Assembly: GCA_031280335.1 (NCBI GenBank)
Contig: JAITGZ010000008.1
Location: 1 to 16,165, forward strand
Reading direction: 5' to 3'
Length of the DNA: 16,165 bases
From: Deltaproteobacteria bacterium
GTDB lineage: Bacteria; Desulfobacterota; Desulfovibrionia; Desulfovibrionales; Desulfovibrionaceae
Position numbers and translations under genes: made by a program. Under the pieces are notes generated by a model that made no database searches, was not told where the DNA came from, and worked only from the letters and a program-made list of their open reading frames with translations. Below, in pieces: positions 1 through 5,866 of this stretch (position 1 is the stretch's first letter; the number at the start of each line of letters is the position of its first letter).

Positions 1-4
1 TGGA

Positions 5-544
5 TTATTTTTTACGGGTGAAGCCATGGAGTAGTTTCCTGAAACTCGCGGCGGCCTCCGGCGGCGCGTCCGCAAGCGGGGTTGTGGGCGTTTCCCGGCG
101 CCCTTCCGGCGCGTCTTCATCTTCCGCGAAGGAGCTGTCCAGCAGGCTGATGTGGTGTTCGGTAAGGCCCAGAAGCAGGCGTTTATCCCGGTAACGCAGC
201 ACTAGAAGATTTTTTTTCGGCCCCAGGGACAGGCGTGACTCCACCTCCAGGCCTGGGGTCTGCCCGAATAGGCGCAGGGCGCCTTGGCGCCGGAGAAAAC
301 GCGCCCCAAACCAGAGTAGAGCCAACAAGACGAAGAGAAAGGAAAGGCCGCTGAAATAGCCGCTCAGGCTGTATTCCGGCAGAGTTCCAAGGGCTTCCGT
401 CTTAGCCTGGGCGGTTGTGGCCTGGGTTTCAGGCGCAGCGGGCAAAGACCGGGGCAGGTCGCCGCCGGACGCCCCGCCCGGGGCGTCAGCCCGGGTTGCT
501 TGGGGCATATTCAGGCGCGGCGCGGCATCAGAGGCGGACGGCAT
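5..544 (-). CDS. fliO: Flagellar biosynthetic protein FliO
   Basis: FliO is a small membrane protein that helps assemble the FliP/Q/R export gate of the flagellar type III secretion system. The 179-residue product has a Pro/Ala-rich N-terminal stretch of about 55 residues, one membrane segment at about 64-80 and a basic FLRR just after it. The FliO cytoplasmic core follows at about 101-135 (VESRLSLGPKKNLLVLRY, then LLLGLTEHHISLL). The tail is acidic and Pro-rich and ends in a basic patch (FTRKK). The ATG at 542-544 lies three bases after the fliN stop, so the two are almost certainly co-transcribed and coupled. The TAA lies at 5-7, so the gene is complete. Sequence similarity in this family is low; the call leans on the core motif plus its position after fliN. 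Confidence 0.88.
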   Translation of the reverse strand: MPSASDAAPRLNMPQATRADAPGGASGGDLPRSLPAAPETQATTAQAKTEALGTLPEYSLSGYFSGLSFLFVLLALLWFGARFLRRQGALRLFGQTPGLEVESRLSLGPKKNLLVLRYRDKRLLLGLTEHHISLLDSSFAEDEDAPEGRRETPTTPLADAPPEAAASFRKLLHGFTRKK

Positions 545-547
545 ACC

Positions 548-1081
548 TTACCCCAACTGCTTGACCCGTTCAATGGGGCTGATGATATCGGTCAGACGCA
601 CGCCAAATTTTTCGTTGATGACCACGGCCTCGCCTCGGGCCACAAGTTTGCCGTTGACATATACTTCCAGCGGTTCGCCGGCCAGTTTGTTCAGCTCCAC
701 CACCGAGCCCTGCCCGAGCTGCAAAAGTTCGTTGATGAGCAATTTGGTGCGGCCCAGCTCCGCCGATACATCCAGGGGGATATCCAGAATAAAATCCAGA
801 TCCCGCCGTTCCGAATCCGCCCGCGGGGCCTTGGCTTCTTCGCTCAGGTCTTTAAAGACGGCATCTTTGGCTTTGCCGGCCAGAGATGCCTGTTCTTTGG
901 CTTTTTTTACCTTGGTCTGCTCATCTTCCGCCAGGGCGGCGGCCCACTCGTCAGCCATGGCGTTTTCGCCGCCGGGGTCGGCGTTTTTTGGCTCCGGCCC
1001 CTCAGGCTTGGTGCCTTCTTGGGCTTCCAGGGCGGCGGCCCATTCAGCGGCCATGTCTTCCTGGTTGTTGCTGTCACTCAT
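548..1081 (-). CDS. fliN: Flagellar motor switch protein FliN
   Basis: FliN is the C-ring protein that, with FliM and FliG, forms the rotor switch and docks the FliH export ATPase complex. The C-terminal SpoA domain at about 95-175 is clear: DLDFILDIPLDVSAELGRTK, then LLQLGQGSVVELNKLAGEPL, YVNGKLVARGE and FGVRLTDIISP. I chose the ATG at 1079-1081 (177 residues) because an AAGGAG sits at 1087-1092, five bases upstream; a GTG in frame at 1096 has no such site. The N-terminal half is unusual. It carries two copies of an M-A-x-E-W-A-A-A-L motif, at residues 10-25 and 42-57, spaced 32 residues apart; E. coli FliN has one comparable stretch (DDLWAEALSEQ). The gene lies 43 bases after fliL and three before fliO. 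Confidence 0.96.
   Translation of the reverse strand: MSDSNNQEDMAAEWAAALEAQEGTKPEGPEPKNADPGGENAMADEWAAALAEDEQTKVKKAKEQASLAGKAKDAVFKDLSEEAKAPRADSERRDLDFILDIPLDVSAELGRTKLLINELLQLGQGSVVELNKLAGEPLEVYVNGKLVARGEAVVINEKFGVRLTDIISPIERVKQLG
931..1042. repeat. 16-base direct repeat inside fliN
   Basis: The sequence CCAGGGCGGCGGCCCA occurs at 931-946 and again at 1027-1042, a 96-base offset (32 codons, in frame). It encodes part of the doubled E-W-A-A-A-L motif in FliN. The flanking codons are also similar, which suggests an in-frame internal duplication that has since diverged. Confidence 0.8.
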
Positions 1082-1124
1082 GATAACTCCTTGCACCCGC
1101 GTGCGGGCGGCAGCCTGTGGCCTG

Positions 1125-1628
1125 TCACTGGATCATCAGGTCGGTGAAAAATATCTGCACCACCTTGGGCCCGCCCAGCACAAGATTGATGCGGTCTATA
1201 AGCTCGTTCTTCAGAATGCGCCGGCCTTCCTCCGTGGAAATGTCATTGGATGATTTGCTGGAAAGCAGGACAATGACGCTGTCGCGGATGCGGGCGTTCT
1301 GGGTCTGGAGTTCCTTGGACACCTCCGGCGAAACAAGCTCCAGTTCCAAATCCAGTTTGATGTAGCGCCGCCCCATGGGATCGTACAGATTGGTAATAAA
1401 GGTAGGCAGTGAAACGGTGGAGGTCTTGAGCGCGGCCGGGACTTTTTGCTGGGGGGCGGATCGCTGCTCTTCGCCCGTTTCATCCCCGTGTTTCAAAAAT
1501 TTGTCCAGCAAGCCGAAATAATAGGCCGCGCCGCCTCCGCCGCCCAGGAGGAGCAGAAGAAGCAGGAGAAGGATGAATTTACCTTTGCCTTTCTTTTTTT
1601 TGACCGGCAGTTCGTCTTCCTGAGCCAT
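1125..1628 (-). CDS. fliL: Flagellar basal body-associated protein FliL
   Basis: FliL is a single-pass inner-membrane protein that surrounds the stator units and supports torque generation. The 167-residue product has a basic N-terminus (KKKKGKGK) and one membrane helix at about 17-39 with a run of nine or so leucines followed by five glycines. The periplasmic FliL domain follows at about 70-167 (LPTFITNLYDPMGRRYIKLD, ELQTQNARIRDSVIVLLSSK, EEGRRILKNELIDRIN, VVQIFFTDLMIQ). The length is normal for the family. The ATG at 1626-1628 has a GGAG at 1634-1637, five bases upstream. It appears to begin a fliL-fliN-fliO transcript, because a double hairpin separates it from the motB genes upstream. The low-complexity Leu/Gly run is odd but in frame. 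Confidence 0.95.
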   Translation of the reverse strand: MAQEDELPVKKKKGKGKFILLLLLLLLLGGGGGAAYYFGLLDKFLKHGDETGEEQRSAPQQKVPAALKTSTVSLPTFITNLYDPMGRRYIKLDLELELVSPEVSKELQTQNARIRDSVIVLLSSKSSNDISTEEGRRILKNELIDRINLVLGGPKVVQIFFTDLMIQ

Positions 1629-1646
1629 ACAATCTCCATCAGCCTT

Positions 1647-1675
1647 ATTTTAGAGCAATTTCACTTTACAAGCAC
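1647..1675 (-). promoter_or_regulatory. Weak sigma-70-like promoter candidate for fliL
   Basis: On the minus strand a TAAAAT (-10, at 1652-1647) follows a poor GTGCTT (-35, at 1675-1670) with a 17-base spacer. It would start transcription about 12 bases before the fliL ATG. The -35 is weak and the leader is short, so this is only a candidate. Confidence 0.22.
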
Positions 1676-1699
1676 TTTAAACCGCAGCTTGCAAGGGCT

Positions 1700-1740
1700 G
1701 CCAAGGGGCGATCCCCTTGGCGGAGCGCGGAGGCTCCGCC
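1700..1740 (-). repeat. Double GC-rich hairpin between motB and fliL
   Basis: Two perfect inverted repeats overlap by three bases. The first has 9-base arms GCCAAGGGG (1700-1708) and CCCCTTGGC (1713-1721) around a four-base loop. The second has 8-base arms GGCGGAGC (1719-1726) and GCTCCGCC (1733-1740). Only one can form at a time in full. They lie 24 bases after the second motB stop and 72 bases before fliL. They may act as a terminator or transcript-end stabiliser, or be a dispersed REP-like element. No clear U-run follows, so a classical intrinsic terminator is not shown. Confidence 0.55.
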
Positions 1741-1763
1741 CCAGGACAGCCGTATTCTCAGCC

Positions 1764-2498
1764 TCAAGACGGATTTTTCAGCAAAATCTCCAGCCGGGCA
1801 TCACGCTGGGGGGCGGCCATATCCACAGTATATAAGTCCATTCCAGGCGCAACGGCTTTGCGATCCGGCCCGTAGGCGCTCAGGCTGAAGCGCGCTGGGT
1901 TTTCGTCCCGGCGCAGGAGTACGCCCAGGGCGGCCAGGGCGTGCCGGGCGGAAGCCAGGTAAGGGTCTCTTCCGGAAACCGCAGCTGCGCCAGGCGGGTC
2001 TTCGTGCCCGCTGATGTTAACTTCCCCCGGCATGATCCGTACCAGATCCGCCAGCGCGGCCAGCACGGCCCTGCCCCCTGGTTTTAGTTCACTGCTCTCC
2101 TCCATGAAGAGCAGGGCGTTATCCAGAGTGAAGAGCAAGCCGTCTTTGTGTTCAAAAATATGTATATATTGCGCCACTGTACCTTTGTCCAGTTCCGGGG
2201 GCAAGATCTCCGGGGGAAAGAGCAGATCTTTGACCCGGTTTTCCTGTTGGCGCAAGTTTTCTTTATCAATGAGCATGGCCGCCGCCAGACGGATGTTTTC
2301 CGGAATCCGCCCGCTTTTGGCTTTGCTGCGGCGTTCCTGATTGTCCAGACCGGAGCTGATGTCTTGCAGAACGGCATTATCCACCGAGGACATGCTGAAA
2401 ATAAGCACAAAAAAGGCCAGCATCAAGGTAATAATATCCGCGAAGGTGAGCAGCCAGCCCGTGTGCACCTGGCTGAACATACTTTTGGAGGCGCGCAT
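1764..2498 (-). CDS. motB: MotB-like OmpA-family stator protein (second copy)
   Basis: MotB/PomB proteins pair with MotA/PomA, anchor the stator to peptidoglycan and carry the ion-binding aspartate. The 244-residue product has a short cytoplasmic tail and one membrane helix at about 15-36 with the channel aspartate D21 in WLLTFADIITLMLAFF. A linker follows, then an OmpA-type domain at about 120-240 with ISGHEDPP and LASARHALAAL. The usual NRR motif near the end is replaced by QRDARLEI (231-238), so peptidoglycan binding may be altered. It is shorter than typical MotB (about 300 residues). Its ATG overlaps the stop of the upstream motB by one base (2498), which implies coupled translation. It may form a heterodimer with its neighbour, serve as an alternative anchor, or be a divergent duplicate. 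Confidence 0.88.
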   Translation of the reverse strand: MRASKSMFSQVHTGWLLTFADIITLMLAFFVLIFSMSSVDNAVLQDISSGLDNQERRSKAKSGRIPENIRLAAAMLIDKENLRQQENRVKDLLFPPEILPPELDKGTVAQYIHIFEHKDGLLFTLDNALLFMEESSELKPGGRAVLAALADLVRIMPGEVNISGHEDPPGAAAVSGRDPYLASARHALAALGVLLRRDENPARFSLSAYGPDRKAVAPGMDLYTVDMAAPQRDARLEILLKNPS

Positions 2499-3352
2499 CA
2501 GCGCGGTTCCGGCGCGTTCTGGGCATCCCGGCCGGAAATTCCGGGCAGGTCCAGGTTAAAGCGGAAATCGCGAAAATGGTACTCCTGCCCATGTTCCGGC
2601 TGAGGGCGCAGACCTCCCATGATCCCGCGCAGAGATGGGGTACGCCGGTCAATGATCAGCTCAATCCGCCGGTTTTTACGCCGCCCTTCCGGGGTACTGT
2701 TGTCGGAGCGCGGCCGGTGGCGCCCATAAGCCTCCAGGCGCAGCATATCCTGGTTGGCCCCTCTGGCGCTGAAATGCCTGTAAACCGCCATGGATCGCTC
2801 CAAAGACAGTCCCCAGGAAAAATCCATCATGCCTCCGCTGTCGTCCTGTCGCGGCCATGCACCTTCACCTGTACCGGCGGCGCTGTACCCGGCCACCAGG
2901 GCCGGATAGTCCAGTCTTTGCAGATAGGGTGCCAGGCGATCCAGGGCCTCGCGTCCCTCCTCGCTTATTTCAGCGCCGCCGGCCTTAAAAAGCAGATCTT
3001 CCGGCATGGAAACAATGGCCTCCGTCTCCGTGTAGCGGATGAAAATATTCGGATTATCCGCAAACAGGCGCGGCTCTTCTGGAGAAAGGCCGCTGGGGGC
3101 TCGCGGCCCGTGGGGTTGGGCGGTGTTCGTTCCCAACGATCCATACTGCGCTTCATTCAGCCAGACCTCGCGATCCTCCAGTCCGAAGGCTCCGCGCACA
3201 GAGGCCACGGCCTGTTGCCGGTTTTTTTCATTAACCACGGATATGGCCGCCAGAATCACAAAAAAAGTCAACATCAGGGTGGTCATATCCGTAAATATGA
3301 TCAGCCAGGGCTGGGTGGAGCGGGTGGTTTTAAGTCTGGTCAGCCAGCGCAT
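2498..3352 (-). CDS. motB: MotB-like OmpA-family stator protein (first copy)
   Basis: This is the stator B subunit encoded directly after motA. The 284-residue product has one membrane helix at about 16-40 with the channel aspartate D22 in PWLIIFTDMTTLMLTFFVIL. A plug/linker region of roughly 80 residues follows, then an OmpA/MotB peptidoglycan-binding domain at about 105-235. That domain keeps the canonical landmarks: AGYSAAG, SWGLSLERSMAVYRHF (R186) and KNRRIELIID (NRR 227-229). A 45-residue tail follows. Because it keeps the full anchor motif, it is the better candidate for the main anchor of the two copies. Its ATG overlaps the motA TAA by one base at 3352, and its stop overlaps the next motB start by one base, so all three are probably translated together. 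Confidence 0.92.
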   Translation of the reverse strand: MRWLTRLKTTRSTQPWLIIFTDMTTLMLTFFVILAAISVVNEKNRQQAVASVRGAFGLEDREVWLNEAQYGSLGTNTAQPHGPRAPSGLSPEEPRLFADNPNIFIRYTETEAIVSMPEDLLFKAGGAEISEEGREALDRLAPYLQRLDYPALVAGYSAAGTGEGAWPRQDDSGGMMDFSWGLSLERSMAVYRHFSARGANQDMLRLEAYGRHRPRSDNSTPEGRRKNRRIELIIDRRTPSLRGIMGGLRPQPEHGQEYHFRDFRFNLDLPGISGRDAQNAPEPR

Positions 3353-4134
3353 TATACTTCTCTGTTGTCATAATCAGGGCCGCGCAGCCGTTCTTTGGGC
3401 GACTGAAAGCCCTCCAGCATTTCGCGCATAACCCTGGGATTTTCGCCTTTGGCCAGGTAGAGTATGCCGGCAAGCTGCATCTCCATGACGCGGATTTCTT
3501 CCTGTGAATTGTGCTTCAGCTTGCCGCAGAGGGGCAGAAATACAAGATTGGAGAGTACGGCGCCGTAAAAGGTGGTGATCAGGGCCACGGCCATGGAAGG
3601 GCCGATGAGCGAAGGATCGTTCAGGGTGCGCAACATCTGCACCAGCCCGATGACCGTGCCCATCATGCCCAAGGCCGGAGCGTAAGAGGCCAGAGCGTTG
3701 AGCAAATCCACCCCTATGGCGTGCCGGGCATGGGTATTGTCTATATCCGCTTCCAGGATGGCGCGGATGGACTCGGGCTCCAGACCGTCCACCGCAAGGC
3801 GCATACCTTTGCGCAAATAGGGGGTTTCCAGGTCGGCGATATGGGCGTCCAGGGCCAGTATGCCTTCACGTCTGGCCATATAGGCCAGATCCATGAACTG
3901 CGCGACGACCTCTTTGGATGGCTGGATGCGGTGTACCAGGGTCTTGCGGATGATGCCACCGGTTCTAAAGAGTACGCGCAGGGGATAGTTGGTCATAATA
4001 GCCCCGCAGCTGCCGCCCAGCACAATCAGCGCGGCGGGGCCGTTCAGAAAGATGGAAAAATCTCCGCCGTAGCTCAGGGCTTCTCCCACCAGCACAAAAG
4101 AGACTACGAGTCCCAGCAGGGTTGATAGATCCAT
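3352..4134 (-). CDS. motA: Flagellar stator protein MotA/PomA
   Basis: MotA is the four-helix channel subunit that turns ion flow into torque against FliG. The 260-residue product begins MDLSTLLGL like PomA and MotP. It has helices at about 4-22, 33-50, 150-172 and 182-202. The cytoplasmic loop carries MARREGILALDAHI (86-99), the rotor-facing charged region. The third and fourth helices read YAPALGMMGTVIGLVQML and MAVALITTFYGAVLSNLVFLPL. The TT in ALITTFYG (T187, T188) matches the sodium-type PomA/MotP pattern, so sodium coupling is a reasonable inference but not proven. The tail ends with GENPRVMREML. An AAGGGA lies about 11 bases upstream of the ATG at 4132-4134. It starts 38 bases after yggS. 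Confidence 0.96.
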   Translation of the reverse strand: MDLSTLLGLVVSFVLVGEALSYGGDFSIFLNGPAALIVLGGSCGAIMTNYPLRVLFRTGGIIRKTLVHRIQPSKEVVAQFMDLAYMARREGILALDAHIADLETPYLRKGMRLAVDGLEPESIRAILEADIDNTHARHAIGVDLLNALASYAPALGMMGTVIGLVQMLRTLNDPSLIGPSMAVALITTFYGAVLSNLVFLPLCGKLKHNSQEEIRVMEMQLAGILYLAKGENPRVMREMLEGFQSPKERLRGPDYDNREV

Positions 4135-4172
4135 AAAATGTAACGTCCCTTGTTATACATTCCGCTGTTGGT

Positions 4173-4937
4173 TCAGGCAGGCGGCCTCGGTCCGAAAATA
4201 TCCGTGCCCACCCGCACCAGGGTAGCCCCTTCTGCCACCGCGATTTCAAAGTCATGCGACATGCCCATGGAGAGGTGCGGCAATTTTATCCCCAAAAGTT
4301 CCTCCATCCTGTCACGCATTTGACGCAGGCGGATAAAATACGGCCGGCCGGCCTCCGCTTCTTCGGCATAGGGCGGCATGCACATAAGCCCAAGAATATC
4401 TATGCGGTTGAAGTCCCGCAGGGCGCGCATGAACGGCTCAAGCTCACCAGGCTCCACTCCTGCCTTGGTTTTTTCCCGTCCTATGTTCACTTGCACCAGC
4501 GCCTTTTGCCTGTGGCTGGACTTTTCCAGACATCTCTGCAAATTTCGGGCCAGAGTCAAAGAATCCAAGGTATGGATCAGGCCGAAGCGTCCGGCCAGAA
4601 AACGGGCCTTGTTGCTTTGGGCGCGTCCGGTGAAGTGCCAGTCCATGAGGCATTGCCGCGCAGGGTCTCCTTCCGTCAGCGCCGCCTGTTTGGCCAGGGC
4701 TTCCTGCACATAGTTTTCGCCAAAAACCGGCCTGCCGCCCAGTTTGCGCCAATGTTCCGCCGCCAGGAGTATTTGGGATGGGCCGTGCCATTTGGAGACA
4801 GCCACCAGGCAAGCCGCATCCCTGGCACGGCCGCTGCTCTCCAGGGCCAGTTCCAGGCGCGCCAGCACCAGTTCCAGGCTGCGGCGCAGGACCGCTCCGC
4901 CACTCTGGTCAGTATGACCGGGATGTCCGTAAGACAT
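4173..4937 (-). CDS. yggS: YggS/PROSC-family pyridoxal phosphate homeostasis protein
   Basis: This is a single-domain PLP-binding TIM-barrel protein of the YggS family, which helps keep vitamin B6 and amino-acid pools balanced and has no known catalytic reaction. The 254-residue product shows the family landmarks in order: AVSKW with the PLP lysine K49, GENYVQEAL (73-81), MDWHFTGRAQSNKA (98-111), IHTLDS (121-126), ALVQVNIGREKTKAG, ILGLMCMPP, and LSMGMSHDFEIAVAEGATLV followed by RVGTDIFGPR. The consensus Asp-Asp after SMGMS is His-Asp here. An AAGGAG lies about ten bases before the ATG at 4935-4937. It sits between the rod-like gene and motA on the same strand; this family often travels beside unrelated envelope or motility genes, so the flagellar neighbourhood need not imply a flagellar role. 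Confidence 0.95.
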   Translation of the reverse strand: MSYGHPGHTDQSGGAVLRRSLELVLARLELALESSGRARDAACLVAVSKWHGPSQILLAAEHWRKLGGRPVFGENYVQEALAKQAALTEGDPARQCLMDWHFTGRAQSNKARFLAGRFGLIHTLDSLTLARNLQRCLEKSSHRQKALVQVNIGREKTKAGVEPGELEPFMRALRDFNRIDILGLMCMPPYAEEAEAGRPYFIRLRQMRDRMEELLGIKLPHLSMGMSHDFEIAVAEGATLVRVGTDIFGPRPPA

Positions 4938-4976
4938 GTCCTCACAGCTCCTTCAAAGGGCAAAGGGCACGTTGCC

Positions 4977-5001
4977 GGAGTATCTCAATGTGAAATACTC
5001 C
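4977..5001 (-). repeat. 25-base inverted repeat upstream of yggS
   Basis: The arms GGAGTATCTCA (4977-4987) and TGAAATACTCC (4991-5001) pair over 11 positions around a 3-base loop. There is one mismatch, which becomes a G-U pair in minus-strand RNA, so the fold is better in the yggS transcript direction. It ends 40 bases before the yggS ATG. It could be an operator, a 5' leader hairpin, or chance; no U-run follows. Confidence 0.5.
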
Positions 5002-5105
5002 ATAGTAATTTGCCGGCATGGCTCTATACATTGCAATAACATTTTCAGAAAAGTCAAAATGCCCTAATGCCAAGCATGTTTTGGGGCAAGGGATGGGACG
5101 CTGCC

Positions 5106-5144
5106 AAAACGATTCAGAGCAATTTCAAAATGAAATCGCTCTGA
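5106..5144 (-). terminator. Probable terminator after the FlgC-like gene
   Basis: A 14-base inverted repeat (TCAGAGCAATTTCA at 5114-5127, TGAAATCGCTCTGA at 5131-5144) with a 3-base loop lies 69 bases past the stop of the minus-strand FlgC-like gene. Its single mismatch is a G-U pair in minus-strand RNA. It is followed on that strand by AATCG and a short T-run (5109-5106). The T-run is short, so efficiency is uncertain. Part of the left arm recurs at 1652-1663. Confidence 0.5.
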
Positions 5145-5212
5145 CAATATCAAGATGGTTTGAGGGGATCATGCCCTTCCAACGGGGTTTGGGACGATGG
5201 TGCCGGAGGCGT

Positions 5213-5578
5213 TTAAACCACCATGTCAATCACTGTGCCGAGCATATCCTCATAGGTGCGTGCCACAGCGGCATTGGCCGTATAAGCCTGTTCAGTGGTC
5301 ATGGCCTCGGTCAGTTCCCTTTCTATTTGTACATTGCTGGCCGTGCGCGCTTCTTCGGCGGATTCCGCCTCCAACGTTCGCCCTGCGCCCATGTCTCCGG
5401 CGGCGGTGTCCTGGCGGATATCCTCCACCCGTACGCCGCCGTTCGGCATATCGCCATAATGGATTCTGGAAGCTTGAAATTCATCTGTATTAATATTCGC
5501 CACATTGTGGGCGATCACCTGCATTCCCGTGCCATAGGAGTCCAGGGCGGAAACCGCCGCGCTCAACATATCGGACAT
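5213..5578 (-). CDS. Short orphan flagellar rod-family protein (FlgC-like)
   Basis: The 121-residue product has both ends of a flagellar axial protein. The N-terminal rod motif is SALDSYGTGMQVIAHNVANI followed by NTDEFQASR (10-38). The C-terminal flagellar-rod helix is SNVQIERELTEAMTTEQAYT followed by ANAAVARTYEDMLGTVIDMV (81-120). Between them is only a short Asp/Gly-rich segment. It resembles FlgC most in size (134 residues in E. coli), but it stands alone without flgB or fliE beside it, so it is more likely an accessory paralogue than the main proximal rod protein. Such proteins are exported by the flagellar apparatus without a cleaved signal. The ATG at 5576-5578 has only a weak upstream purine stretch (AAGG about 14 bases away). 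A minus-strand sigma-54-like element lies 60 bases upstream. Confidence 0.8.
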   Translation of the reverse strand: MSDMLSAAVSALDSYGTGMQVIAHNVANINTDEFQASRIHYGDMPNGGVRVEDIRQDTAAGDMGAGRTLEAESAEEARTASNVQIERELTEAMTTEQAYTANAAVARTYEDMLGTVIDMVV

Positions 5579-5637
5579 GCTGAACCCAACCTTTTTGTTT
5601 TTTTACAACATAACCAAAAAACAAAACAGGTGCAAGC

Positions 5638-5652
5638 GCAAACATCCCGCCT
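5638..5652 (-). promoter_or_regulatory. Candidate sigma-54 promoter for the FlgC-like gene
   Basis: On the minus strand AGGCGGGATGTTTGC matches the sigma-54 pattern TGGCAC-N5-TTGC at the essential GG and GC with correct spacing (12 bases from GG to GC) and a perfect TTGC. The -24 half is imperfect (AGGCGG). Transcription would start near 5626, 48 bases before the ATG. Sigma-54 control is common for flagellar genes, and a sigma-54 activator is encoded next door. Confidence 0.4.
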
Positions 5653-5670
5653 GCTCACGGCCTGACCAAC

Positions 5671-5700
5671 TTATGCGCCGCATAAATCGACCGATTTATG
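5671..5700. promoter_or_regulatory. Two overlapping palindromes, likely operator
   Basis: TTATGCG-C-CGCATAA (5671-5685) is a perfect inverted repeat with 7-base arms. CATAAATCG-AC-CGATTTATG (5681-5700) is perfect with 9-base arms. They share CATAA, which makes three alternating TTATG/CATAA half-sites. The second is followed by GGCC and not by a T-run, so a protein-binding site is more likely than a terminator. Which protein binds is unknown; the adjacent Fis-type HTH activator is the obvious candidate. Confidence 0.55.
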
Positions 5701-5837
5701 GCCTGGACAATGCCATCCATGCTCAGGGATGTCATCGAAAAAATTATAAAGCAGTTTCAGTAAAGGAACTGACGGGTTACGGCATAGAGCATAGGCTTAA
5801 CCTGCCGATTGTTTCTAACGGGAGATTTGGCAAAGGA

Positions 5838-5866
5838 TTGAAACATCCGCTGTCTTGCATTATTAG
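5838..5866 (+). promoter_or_regulatory. Sigma-70 promoter candidate for the sigma-54 activator
   Basis: TTGAAA (5838-5843, five of six to consensus) and TATTAG (5861-5866, four of six) are separated by exactly 17 bases. Transcription would begin near 5873, giving a leader of about 60 bases before the chosen start at 5932. Confidence 0.45.

Noticed and set aside
417..1253. Long plus-strand open frames opposite fliO, fliN and fliL (up to 278 codons).
   Set aside because: They are antisense to genes with clear family motifs. Their products are low-complexity Ser/Ala/Arg-rich strings, as expected from reading GC-rich genes backwards.
1691..1703. Minus-strand TGGCAGCCCTTGC resembling a sigma-54 promoter before fliL.
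   Set aside because: The GG and GC are two bases too close together for sigma-54, whose spacing is strict.
1820..1828. TATCCACAG, similar to a DnaA box.
   Set aside because: It is a single near-match within motB coding sequence, with no cluster of boxes and no dnaA in the window; it is not evidence for an origin.
3511..4125. Plus-strand open frame of 204 codons opposite motA.
   Set aside because: It is a shadow of the highly conserved motA; the product is rich in His/Gln/Gly with no recognisable domain.
5699..5713. Plus-strand sigma-54-like element TGGCCTGGACAATGC before the regulator.
   Set aside because: The GG/GC spacing is right, but the -24 and -12 flanks are poor and it would leave a 200-base leader; a sigma-70-like promoter closer in is more convincing. 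It is mentioned only in a finding.
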